From Homalodisca vitripennis (lineage: Eukaryota; Arthropoda; Insecta; Hemiptera; Cicadellidae), in NCBI RefSeq assembly GCF_021130785.1, contig NC_060213.1, positions 99,130,501 through 99,194,500 on the forward strand: a stretch of DNA of 64,000 nucleotides, in the 5' to 3' direction. The notes beneath the pieces are model-generated. The model was not told where the DNA came from. It worked only from the letters and a program-made list of their open reading frames with translations, and did not search any database. The position numbers and the translations under genes are program-made. Positions 46,861-57,430 of the stretch are shown here, in pieces. Numbering within the stretch: position 1 is the stretch's first letter; each line of letters opens with the position of its first letter.

Positions 46861-48014
46861 TTTCTTAATGAGAGAAATAACGCATTATAGAGGTTTTCAT
46901 TTTGAAAACTTCTTCGATACACGATAATTTTCTTATAATTTCTCTTTTGCAACAAAAAATAATGTGAAATCGAGTGCTTGTCACATGCTTGTCTAACATA
47001 TATTAGTTCGAGTGATTGTTTTTCAAAGCATTAAAGGATAAGGGAAATTTTAAATCCATGAAAACAAAAATATCAAGAAAGTTATGAAAGTAATTGGTTT
47101 GCCACTTTTCCCTGGGTGATTTGATAATCGTTTTGTAATGTCTAGTAAAGATTAAACTTTTTTAATACTCTCAAATAACCTTTTTAGAATTTATTAATAT
47201 TTTATCACATTTTAAAGTCTTAAACTATTTTAAAATAAATTATAATAGCCTGAATGTTTTTTTGTTTTTTAACATAACTTGGACCCTCTTAAATTTTCGA
47301 TCTGCGTGTAATGTTAAATGAAAAGTCTCACTATGTATTAGTAGGTTTCATAACATGAATAATTAGGTTAATTTCTTAAAAACAAATATACCAAATTTTT
47401 TCAAGTGTAATTTATTACAAACGAACATACTTAATCATTTTAATATAGTTTTTATGTTTGTGAATCGTTTGATATCCCAAACACGATCAATTGTCAGGAG
47501 AACTTCACAAAATTATTTCAGATAAAATTAACATATTTCATGTAAATATTTCATGATAAAAAGGTGATCTTTGTTAGGACTAAGCTGTCTGTTGGAAAAT
47601 ATTTGTCACAATGGAACCTCTAACTAGCTTCATAGATGAATTTACCCTATAATTGTGTTTACATAAAAGATGTGAATTTGAAAAAAACTATGTATTTTGA
47701 ACCCATTATGAGTATCGACATGAACGCTTTGATGGTTTAAAATGTGGCAGAAATAATATCTCAAAATTAATATTTCAGAAGAAGAAACTTATTCCTTTCG
47801 CATGGAGTTGAAATACATTTGGACACTTCATATCTTTTTGTCAAATCGTAAAAATCATGAAATATTTTACATAATAAAAAAAATGAAATATCAATAATTT
47901 TAAAATATTTTTCTGTATCCATAGTCCAAGAGCAGACAGCTGATTTGAATTGTTTCACAATCTGTATTTGGCAGAAATCGGGAGAGACAATTTTCTAATT
48001 AATTAATCAATTTT
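46861..48014. other. AT-rich, nothing recognised
   Basis: No gene or repeat that I can support. Confidence 0.5.
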
Positions 48015-48054
48015 CACCCAAGCTTGTTTTGTTTAAATAATTATATATATATAT

Positions 48055-48089
<35 letters not shown>

Positions 48090-48116
48090 ATTATTTAATC
48101 AAAACAAGCTTGGGTG
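48015..48116. repeat. Near-perfect 102-bp palindrome
   Basis: CACCCAAGCTTGTTTTG and its inverted copy CAAAACAAGCTTGGGTG bound an AT-rich centre. With the adjoining TTAAATAATTATAT the arms are about 31 bp with one mismatch, and the centre is (TA)n, so the whole can pair end to end. It could be a tiny MITE or a cruciform-forming locus. Confidence 0.85.
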
Positions 48117-48504
48117 ATTAAATATAAATAAATATATATCTGAAGAGTTTACAGTCATTTCAGTAAAAGTGGGTAATAAAAATGTTTTAAACTAAGCGCT
48201 AATCTTAAGAACAGCTTGGCCGATTTAGATAATTGTTTTTTGTAAACAATAACAAGAAATCTTAAAAAAGTGATCTTTTAATTTTTTTAATTTTAATAAA
48301 TCCTACTATTTACCGTATTTTGTTACTATCCAAATTTTACTGACAGTATAACAGCTGTTGACACTTTAAGCAGAAATGTGAAAAATTATATATAGTAAAT
48401 TTACGGTGAAAAAAGGCAAACTCAATTGTAGCAGCACTGTAACTGAATCCAATCGACTATATATAAAGATAACTTTTATATCAACCGAGATATGCTTCTT
48501 AGTC

Positions 48505-48508
<4 letters not shown>
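48117..48508. other. AT-rich, nothing recognised
   Basis: No supportable feature; leads into the microsatellite at 48509. Confidence 0.5.

Positions 48509-48591
<83 letters not shown>
48509..48591. repeat. (TA)n microsatellite, about 83 bp
   Basis: Uninterrupted TA dinucleotides; produces an artificial Tyr-Ile reading frame. It abuts the SINE at 48594. Confidence 0.95.
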
Positions 48592-48593
<2 letters not shown>

Positions 48594-48880
48594 GTATAAA
48601 TGGCAATAACTTTATTTAATTGCAATAATCATTGAATCACAAAAAGTACTTGCTCCGCCGGGAGTCGAAAACCCGGATCTCTCACTTGCCGGTGAATGTG
48701 TGCTACCATTACACCACAGAGCGCTTTACTTTTTTGCGATTCAATTAATTTTGTATTTGGCCGTATCTGTCACATATGTGTTTAAATAAGCAAACTAACA
48801 TATGATCGGAAGACCAAATACCTGTCAAATAACTTTTATTTACGTTAAATTGTATAAATGGCAATAGCCATATTTAAACA
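48594..48880 (-). mobile_element. tRNA-derived SINE, copy 2, head-to-tail arrangement
   Basis: On the minus strand: body (48724-48880), then tRNA-like head (48652-48722), then the start of another body (48594-48651) running into (TA)n. The body before the head and the partial one after it show two units in tandem. The B box is broken by extra bases (GGGTTTTCGACTCC). The A box TGGTGTAATGG is intact. Confidence 0.65.
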
Positions 48881-49229
48881 ATTTATATATACATACATTG
48901 TATTTTTATTTATGAAAAATACAAAAAAATATCAACTATCGCACCTGGATTGTCGAAATCTGTCTGCCCGCATTATATTTCGAGAAATAACAAAACCATA
49001 GACTAAATTTTTCAGGAACCTTCACTTATATGTGGTAACATTTGCATTGTTTCTACAGATTATTGTTTTTGCGTTATTTGCACATAATTTCACATATCAA
49101 CACAAGCATACATGATATCTGTTTGTGATACTTTAAGGTGCACAGCTTAACTCTTTACGTAGAATTTAATTTTTGAGGTGTGCATAGTTTTTGGTAAGAG
49201 GTGTCGTTTACTGCGTGCCATTAAAATGT

Positions 49230-49800
49230 AAGGGAATATTTGCCCATTACTTTTCTAAAAACTTTCTACAGATGTTTTTTTTTTTGTGGTTTTATATTTA
49301 TTTTAAATACACCTTAAAAAAAATTACGCGTCAAATAATGGGGGTTTCAATTTTGAAAGTTTAAAATTACCCTCTTCAAGACCTCTTTTAAAAAGTGGGG
49401 AAATATTTTATCCTTAAAAAATTCAAAAACGTGTTTTTAATAACTATAGTGAAGGTTGTGCAGTGATATATTAATCCATATGGAATATATCCAGGCGTAT
49501 CCGGACATAAATAACACTGAGATGTAAGGGATTATTTGGCTATAACGTTTTCTAGAAACTTTGAAGGGATGTTTTATTCATTTCATTGTGTTTATATAGC
49601 GTTCACCTTTAAAATTACATGTTACAAGATAGGGGTAGCAGTTTGAACATTTTAAATTACCCCCTTCTACCCTTCTTAGCAAAGGGGGAGAGCATAATTT
49701 ATTATCCTTTAAAAATAAAAAGTTGATATATTTTTATAAGAATAGCGAAGGTTTTACATCGATACCCAATTGGTTTCAATATATCTAGGCGTATCAATAT
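49230..49800. repeat. Two-copy tandem repeat, about 285 bp per unit
   Basis: Unit one (about 49230-49510) and unit two (about 49530-49800) share, in order, an ATTTGCCCAT/ATTTGGCTAT block, TTTAAATTACCC, the TTATCCTTAAAAA tract, a GTGAAGGTT/GCGAAGGTT block and TCCAGGCGTATC/TCTAGGCGTATC. Moderately diverged. Non-coding. Confidence 0.6.
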
Positions 49801-49821
49801 ATAATTTTATTTACTTACATA

Positions 49822-50800
49822 CAGGGTGCTGAGAAGTAATGAAACGGTCGAATATATTCTGTACTTGTAAAAGTACTAAAACGTTCTGTACAGTGACAGA
49901 GCACAAATAACTCAACTTTGTGATGCGATCAGTAGCTCTTCACCATCTCAGGGGGCTGACTCATAAGTAGTCTAAAACACTTAAAAGGAAGCATATATCC
50001 ATGTGCATATCTTTTTAAAGGTTAATTATTAGAGTATCATACCGAAAATTAAGCCTTAAAACGTTAATTCTAAATAATATGGTGGCGCACGAAAGTTTCA
50101 ATACTGATTTAAAGATTGGTTATTGGTTTTTCAACCATATTACATGAAGCTTCAAAACTTCAACACTCATGATGATTACTATATTTAGGGTCTTTTTATT
50201 CTTCCAAGAGAACGGTCTACGAGGTTTCAGTATAAAACTTTTTATGGAAGAATAGGTTGAAATGCAAATCATTTTAAAGGGATGGTTAAGCAAAGAAGTG
50301 AGGCAGAAACCGCACTTCAAAAGCTATATTATTTCAGAGTGGTGGCGGTTCAAATATTTTAAAAGTAAACTGTAAATACAGCAGAAAGTTACGAAGTTAC
50401 TTTAACTACTTTAATTTCACACTAAACATTTTTAGTGGTTATAACAATAGCAAAACAAAATCTCCTGCCTAGTTTGTTATAGGAGGTGTGAAAATGGTTT
50501 CCCTCTCGGTTTCTTGGCAATATTCCAGGCGATGATAAAACGCTGACAACTCGTTGTTTATTGCTTCTAGCAAATCTTGTTTTGTTCGCTAAACTTGGTC
50601 TTTCAAATGGCCTCAGAAAAATTAATCAAAAGGGGTTAAATCAGGAGATTATGCCGGTAAATCTACTGTTCCTCTTCTTCCGATATATTTATCTGGGAAT
50701 ACATAGTTTAAAAGCTGTTTTACATCTGAACGTAAAACGCTGTTTTACGTCCAAAGTGTGGCTGTACTTCATATTGTTTAAACCAGAGTCTTCAAAATAG
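49822..50800 (-). mobile_element. Second rosa-like mariner relic
   Basis: Begins at TA|CAGGGTGCTGAGAAGTAATG, an end sharing CAGGGTG with the 29593 element. Minus-strand coding remains at 50474-50788: LWFKQYEVQPHFGR (the second catalytic Asp is replaced by Tyr), a frameshift, then YIGRRGTVDLP, SPDLTPFD, GHLKDQV and AFYHRLEYCQETERE. Several stops. The other terminus was not found. An old relative of the intact DD41D element, not a copy of it. Confidence 0.75.
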
Positions 50801-52920
50801 CTAGTAGTGATAATCATGCAGCTTATATGTGATGAAAAATCATTCACCGTGACCAGTAGTAGTAAAAAAAAAAATTTTTGTTGAAATTGAATTTTACCAA
50901 TCTAACAAAACATATTAAGTAAAACTAAATGATTTCTATCGATTATTATTTGTAATTATTTATTATAAGTTTGAATTATTTATAGTTTTGCTATAGATCT
51001 ATAGATGACTTTGCCCTACAAAGTCACTTAGCTATTATTGTTAAATAAAGCATGTTAAAAAAGTTTGTTTTAAATAGTAAAAAAATCAACACCTTGTATA
51101 CCTATATTATCTTTGAACTTTGTAATTCCTATCTGTCTCAAAGAGTATAAAATTAGGTTACATCTTGGAAGCAACTCGTATTACAAACAACGGCTTGTGT
51201 CGGAGGTAAGAAAACAGTATTTATTTGCATTATGAATTTTACGACTCTAGATAACAATGGAAGAAAAAAAATATGGCAGAATGCTCGACGATCATTTGTA
51301 TGTTTCCGTAAGCCAATACAACTAGCATTTGAAAAGTAAAGTACATAATTGAGCAAAAGAAAAGCGAGCACATAATTCTTCAGATATTAGAAATACTACC
51401 AACTAGAATTAACATATTTGATAATTATTAACGTAACCCATACTTTATAAAGATCTATGGCCAAACCTTTAAAATCGTGCAGGATTTGTGGTGCAACACC
51501 AAAAGTCCTACATGATTTAAAGCACGTTAAAAATATCTTATATAGTGAGGTCCTTCTTCGCTATGGGTTATCAACTTAACACGATTAGAATACAAGTTTT
51601 GAGTGTCTATTGCACATTTCGTCTGGTATTTTTGACAAAGGCAAATCAGAAGTGAAAAATAAAAAGCAGTTGGAACAGAATTTAAAAAACTCTGTTTACT
51701 AATTTAATTGTTACAATATTACTTATAAGTTTAAGGTATTACTAGACTCAATTAGTCGGTAATACTAAACTATTTTTTTAAATGTATATAAGAGTGTTCA
51801 AAAATGTTTTGAACTATTGCATTTAAGTAGTAAGTAAAGGAAATACATTATCAACCTATACCGAAACCTGCTTATACTGCGCTAATTATTAGTTTCTAAT
51901 TAAGGTATTCTGCCCAATGTAAATTTTGCATGTTTTGATTAAGGCACCTTTAACTATCAAAATAGTTAAATTTTGCTGATACTTCTGTGAGGTGATTTTA
52001 TTTCTCTATTGCTTCCTAAGTAAAATGTCTTAGAAAGGCCCAGTCTTCAATAAAGAAGAAATCTTAATAAATAAAAGTCTAATGGTTTTATTGACAAATA
52101 CAACACTGTACCAAGTGTAATCAGAATCAATTTTGCCATTTTTTAAAATATGTTACAATATCTAACGACCTTATATTATAAACAAAAAACAGGTTAGTTA
52201 TGTTTATGCCTACTATCTATAGTATGAATATAAAAATATAATAGTGTCTCTGTTTTACTCCAATAATCTAAATACTGACTTTACTGAAGTTTTACATGGA
52301 TATTCTGGACTGCATTGACTCGCGATTTAATTGCATTTTGGTCTTCACGTAGTAAGGGATTCTAAAAGGGTGACCGTAATTCGTCTCTTAAGCTAGGGAG
52401 TTAGTATGGAGAAGCATAAGAATTTCGCTGCAACACACATACGGTACATCTGATAGGATATGGATGGTAAGCAATAACAATAATCTCGCCTAAATTTCAC
52501 ATTTAAAAAAACTCAGACTTTGTTAATTAGACGGTCGTTTGAGATAAAAAAAGAGCACCAGTTGTACCATACATTTGTCTTCCGTTATTTTAATATTTTT
52601 GTTTACAGTATTCCAATCCAGATATATTTAAATTTGCTTACTTGGCTAATTTTAAAATATACAAATTTTTCTGCACTCCCTAAGTAGAGAACGCGTTTCG
52701 TTTAAAAAATTCTATCAGAAATAGTCTAATCTATATTTTTACTTGGCTGTCAAAGAGTGTTCTCAAAGGTTAGTCTTTGATCTCACCTAAATCCCATACT
52801 AAATTCGAAATGCTGTTTTCGTAACTAAGTAAGTTATAAGTTTCTATGTTCTCCTGAATAAATATTTTATGCTATATTTTTCTACATCTTTCTACTATTC
52901 CTCTACAAGTGCTTGTCTAC
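50801..52920. other. AT-rich, nothing recognised
   Basis: Short frames (for example 51153-51371 minus) have no recognisable domain. Confidence 0.5.
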
Positions 52921-53244
52921 TTGACAGGTATTCAAGAAAATCTACACTAAAAGGTAATAGGCTATATGTTAGTAATAAATCATTATTTATAGTAAAAGTG
53001 CTGTGGTATAAGAGCCCACTTTGACACATTCTTCTACAAAGTAGAAATCACTTAGTGTGATTGAATTATTATACTCATATTTAAATATATGACAGCTAAT
53101 GGCAAGTCAATTACGAAAAATGTTTATAAAAAGAAAATATCGAGCGCTTCATAATAAGTGATAGAGAACTCCATAGTTGTTAGCAACTTTGACTGATATG
53201 TAGTGAAGTAACAGAGCTAAACATCATTCGCAAACTTCTACACA
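52921..53244 (+). promoter_or_regulatory. Conserved upstream region of the GR at 53245
   Basis: Contains the distal box ACAGGTATTCAAGAAAATC (52924-52942), the AGTGTGATTGAATTATTATA block (about 53054-53074) and TTTATAAAAAG (53123-53133), a TATA-like element about 120 bases before the ATG. The same elements precede the copies at 4683, 9166 and 20648 in matching order. Confidence 0.55.
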
Positions 53245-54444
53245 ATGCCGGTTTTTTCAAAAACAGTCATTTTAACCAGCCAAGTACTTGGGGGATTTTT
53301 TCTGACCTACTCTTCTGTGCCAAACGGAGGGCAAGAATGGAGATTTTCCCCATCATGGTTCACATGGAGTTCGATCTCTACAGCAGCTCAAGCGACACTC
53401 CCATATTATTGGATGTATCTCTTTTATTTCAATACACTGGCCAACTTACCCTCTTATTGGACCACTAATACTACCACAGCGGTAATGATTCTGGAGTTTT
53501 CCGGTTTGTCATTGACATCAGTCGTTGTCTTTGTCAGCAATATCAGAAAATATCAGTGCTTTGTCGAATTACAAAAAACCTTGGACAGTGTTGAGGACAC
53601 TTGGAATGATTTTAGGCATCAGCAACCGGAATCCAGAATGAACATCAGGTTCTCAGTAGCCTACTTTGTCCCTGCAGCCCTTGTTACGTATGATGTAGTT
53701 AAATGGGGAATAACTACAATAATTTCGCTGGAAAATCAAGTAATTATTTCAATATGTTATGTGTCTTACTTAGCTACTATATTTCGATTGACTTCTTTAT
53801 TTGTTAGTTTCACCGATGTCACTCAATATTTGTCTAAAAGTTTTAAATACATCAGCATCAGGATCGAGCAAGAACTAGCCCGACAGTGTTTCGGACGACT
53901 AATGGAAAATCAGCATATGCCATATATTGAAATATCACAAGAAAATTCTAACTCGCAAAAGTGTGAGGTGAGAACTCTGTTGAACATCTACTGGTTGCTG
54001 GTTGATGCTGTACACCAGGCGAATGCCTTCTATTGCGATCAGCTGATGGCCACTACCTCATATTTGATATTCAGTATCGTATTCAACCTATACTATGCTG
54101 TCTTGACTTATGAGTCAGGTAACTACATAAAGTTTATATTCCCATTTATCTGGGCTTTGGCTAGCATTATTTATATGGTGGTGATGGTTCGATCTGCCGA
54201 TGACGTCACTAAGTCAATTGATAAGATTATCATAACGATCTGCAAAAAGATCCATAAGGATATTAATCCTGCTATGAGGACACAGTTGGAGAGGTTTCTT
54301 CTCCAAGTAACTACCGACACACCTACATTTTCTGGACTTCACCTCTTCAAAATTAAAAACGATATCCTAACTAAGATAGCAGGAGCAGTGACCACCTACT
54401 TGGTAATTCTGCTTCAGTTCCAGAATCAGAAAGAGGAAATTTAA
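53245..54444 (+). CDS. Gustatory receptor, intact, single exon, 399 aa
   Basis: Insect taste receptor channel subunit with seven predicted membrane segments (about residues 43-62, 78-99, 136-155, 166-184, 266-289, 297-314, 377-391) and the family signature TYLVILLQF at residues 384-392. Conserved landmarks shared with the 9166 gene: WFTWS..STAAQATLPYYW, SLTSVVVFVSNIRKYQCF, SVEDTW, QCFGRLMENQ, NIYWLLVDAVHQAN and VTKS.DK. The ATG is supported by alignment of all copies and by the conserved 5' flank just before it. No intron or lesion. Its 3' flank (54445-54990) matches that of the pseudogene at 4683-5880, making those two sisters, 48 kb apart and in opposite orientation. Ligand unknown. Confidence 0.95.
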   Translation: MPVFSKTVILTSQVLGGFFLTYSSVPNGGQEWRFSPSWFTWSSISTAAQATLPYYWMYLFYFNTLANLPSYWTTNTTTAVMILEFSGLSLTSVVVFVSNIRKYQCFVELQKTLDSVEDTWNDFRHQQPESRMNIRFSVAYFVPAALVTYDVVKWGITTIISLENQVIISICYVSYLATIFRLTSLFVSFTDVTQYLSKSFKYISIRIEQELARQCFGRLMENQHMPYIEISQENSNSQKCEVRTLLNIYWLLVDAVHQANAFYCDQLMATTSYLIFSIVFNLYYAVLTYESGNYIKFIFPFIWALASIIYMVVMVRSADDVTKSIDKIIITICKKIHKDINPAMRTQLERFLLQVTTDTPTFSGLHLFKIKNDILTKIAGAVTTYLVILLQFQNQKEEI

Positions 54445-55267
54445 AGTCGACTGTCATATGAGTTTATAGACAACATAATTGCTGTTTTTGAATCCAACAT
54501 AACTGTTATAGCTTCTTGTTTTGTGTACACACGAATCACTTATAACACATAAGTATTAATTTTTGAAAAGAAATTTAAGCATTATAGAATAGGATTCTTT
54601 CCAGGATATTCAATTAAATTTCGTGTATTCCGAGAAAATGTTATTTTAACTGGCTTGGGTATGACCTCTCCTGATTATTTTATGTTTTTGGTTACCAGGT
54701 TGCACTTTATAAAAAAAACTCTTGCAAACCTTTTAATTTTAGAAAACAATTTCACGAAAATAAAAAATTAAGTTTTACAGCATGCTAAATTTTTATTTTC
54801 AAGTTAAAATATATTAGCTTACTAAGAGGACACTTTAGGGCTTTCTCTCTATCCGTTCTAAGATTTCCAAGCAGTGCTTACTTAAAGTGTTTACATGTTA
54901 AAGAATGTTTACATCGGCAGATTAACGTCAGATGAAACTAGTTTTTTTTCTTTTTATCACATAGTTCGTTGTCAAACCACAAGAGAACTTAGGCTTTGAA
55001 ACAAATGCTTTCAAAAAATGTAATCCCCGTTTCATGTTATGCTCAGTTTTTCACTTACTGTAAATAAATGTTCTATTGAAAAAATTCCACTTTTACTCTA
55101 CTGTAAAAAACGTTTTGTTTTGAAATTTGATATATTTGTATGATTGTTATACATTTAAAATATGTTTTCTTTACATTTACCTTCATCAAATCTGTTTTAC
55201 ATTTTTTATAGCATAATTAGTTATAAACCTAACAGTGTCAAAAATGTTCTACTTAATACCTAATTAT
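54445..55267. other. Conserved GR 3' flank, then AT-rich sequence
   Basis: 54445-54990 is the counterpart (inverted) of 4270-4682. Nothing recognised in 54990-55267. Confidence 0.6.
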
Positions 55268-56130
55268 TTAAGCCAAACCTATTTTCCTAAGGTCTCTAAA
55301 GGACTTAATCACTAACACTTGCTTGTCGTCTGCTTTCATCCTTACTAGGATCTTCCATCCCTGAAACCTAAAGTAGTTGTTATTATTGGCTTTTGCTCTC
55401 TGTTCAGTCTCCATCAGCAAGGTCCGATACTCTGAGCAGAGATTTTCGATGAAATAGGTTTTCGGAATTCTAGCCTTCTTCCCCGGTCTCCGCCATTCAT
55501 CCCTTTTGGCTGCAGACATAAACTGTACCAGTATAGTGGAGGGCTTGCCATTTCGTCTGTTTTGTAGTCTGTGAGCCCGATGGATGACGCCTTTTTTCTG
55601 AGCTAACTTTTTTAACAGCACCAGGATGTTTTCGTCTGCTTCCTGAGCGATCCCATGAATTTCCATGTTCTTCCTTCTCCCATACTAATCCAGCTCAGCC
55701 TGTTTTTCATGTAGATCCTGAACTGTATTGCTGTTTTGCACTTCATTTCTCTTCAAAACTGCAATATCACTTCATAGGGCTTTATTTTCTTCTGACAATT
55801 GTTTAAACTCCTTTAGTATTTCGTCATATGTATTTGCTAAAAAGTACATGGACTTTTCTATACTGTCGATTTTAATTTTGATCTCGAGCAGTTTTATGGA
55901 AATGAATTTTTTTACAGCTAGGCTACTGCCCTCAAAGTCATCCTCATTTGAGGTTACAACTTCATTAGGTTCTTTGCTTGCTGAGTTTCCTCTGTTTTGA
56001 TTTTTACAAAATTAACACAAGCCCATTTATCCTTGTTTTCACCTAGTGATTTCCGTCTATTATCTTTGAGACTGCATTTTCCGTAATGAAAAACGTGATG
56101 CGGATCGTACACACTACATGGTCTCCACTC
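55268..56130 (-). pseudogene. LINE ORF1: zinc/PHD-like, coiled coil, RRM-like domain
   Basis: Minus strand. 5' part (56000-56130): CKEWRPC … HYGKCSLKDNRRKSLG … KWACVNF, a Cys/His pattern like the PHD-type fingers of some LINE ORF1 proteins. After a frame change comes a coiled coil (LLEIKIKIDSIEKSMYFLA … EILKEFKQLSEENKAL), then RRKNMEIHGIAQEADENILV and an RRM-like core (VIHRAHRLQNRRNGKP, STILVQFMSAAKRDEW) ending FRDLRKIGLA at the natural stop 55268. Two point stops interrupt it, TGA in the coiled coil and TAG near 55683. ORF2 is not found downstream, which is unusual because LINEs normally lose their 5' end. Probably a later deletion. Confidence 0.75.
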
Positions 56131-56249
56131 TTTGCAATTCTTCTAAATACTTGCTACATTTCTTCTCGCCCTTTTCACTCATTGCTTTAAGGACTAATGA
56201 ATACACTGAAAAAACTGATAATAATTTAAGAAATATAAGTATAAAGTAC

Positions 56250-57430
56250 TTGTATCACAGAGAGGTTGTAGAACACAACTGCATACCTCTAGTGCCACCT
56301 GTTGCATAAGAGGACTGAGAAGTGAAGTTGCACCGTAAAGAGTGGATCTGTCTCTGACACTTACAATGACATGTAACAGAATACTCGGACAAATAATTAG
56401 GGAACCTGCTTAATATAGGATGCAATAAACGTGGGATATGAAGTTCACAGTGTGTGATTGAGAATATCACTTGTCAAAAATGGCTCTCAGGCACATGATC
56501 CTGGTACTTCATAAAAAAATTCAACAATATTAAAGTAATTTTAATAATTATTTAAATAGGAGCCATTGTTTTGTTCATTGACGGCCATGGTATTTTCTGA
56601 ATTCTTCATAATGTAGCAGTACAATTTCTACCACAACATTTCACAAATAATTAAATATTTTTCTACGCAGATAACAATAAAATCAACAAACGGTTCATGA
56701 AAAAATTTCAAATTTATATTATTTTTCATTTTTACTTGTTATTTCGTTATCGTCACCCTTTTTCTGAAGAAAAACAAATTAATTAATTTTTAAACGACTG
56801 ATTAATAATTTATAATTCCCAACTCTACAGTTTTGGCTGCATTTTTATATTGCTATATAGAATAAAAAATCATTATACAATAGTATAAAAATGTAATTAT
56901 ATTATATACAGTTAACCCTGAATTAAGCAAATAGAATGAAGCAATGGTAGAAAATCATTATTTTTTATGCACCGTCATGAGTCTGTCGCAGCATAAGCAT
57001 CAAAGTAGAATTATCTTGTAGCAGCATAAGATACAAGACAAAATGTAAAGGTTTTAATTGTGGTTTTATTACACCGTAATACATCTTTCCACTTCTGATA
57101 GAAATTATTGAATGATATCCTTCAGTTAAGAGGATTAGTTGCTTAAATTACATTCGTACCTAATGAAAAGTGGGGAAAAAGTTTTGTCATGAAAAGGTAG
57201 TCGAAAAAGCTCTTAATTTATTGCAGAACTCTCTCTATACAACACTCTTATCTGAAGTTTGCTAATTGACTCTGCACAACACCTTTGCCTTGACATTTGT
57301 ATTATCGTTTTTTTCAGCCACTTATAAGCGATCTTTGCTATATCTATGCCACTCTTAATGTAAATGTATTCATTTTTCATATTATATTATTTATTATAGT
57401 TCAGAAGTTCTGTTTAAGTTTTTAAGTTAT
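56250..57430 (+). repeat. Old segmental duplicate, partner of 62.3-63.45 kb
   Basis: Collinear with 62320-63430. Landmarks: GAAGTGAAGTTGC/GAAGTGAGTACAC, ACATGTAACAGAA, CAAATAATT(A/G)GG, GAAGTTTGCTAATTGACTCTGCACA (57256 and 63385). Moderately diverged and without shared open frames. Confidence 0.6.

Noticed and set aside
48406..48591. Plus-strand ORF ending in a long Tyr-Ile run
   Set aside because: The run is a (TA)n microsatellite read as codons.
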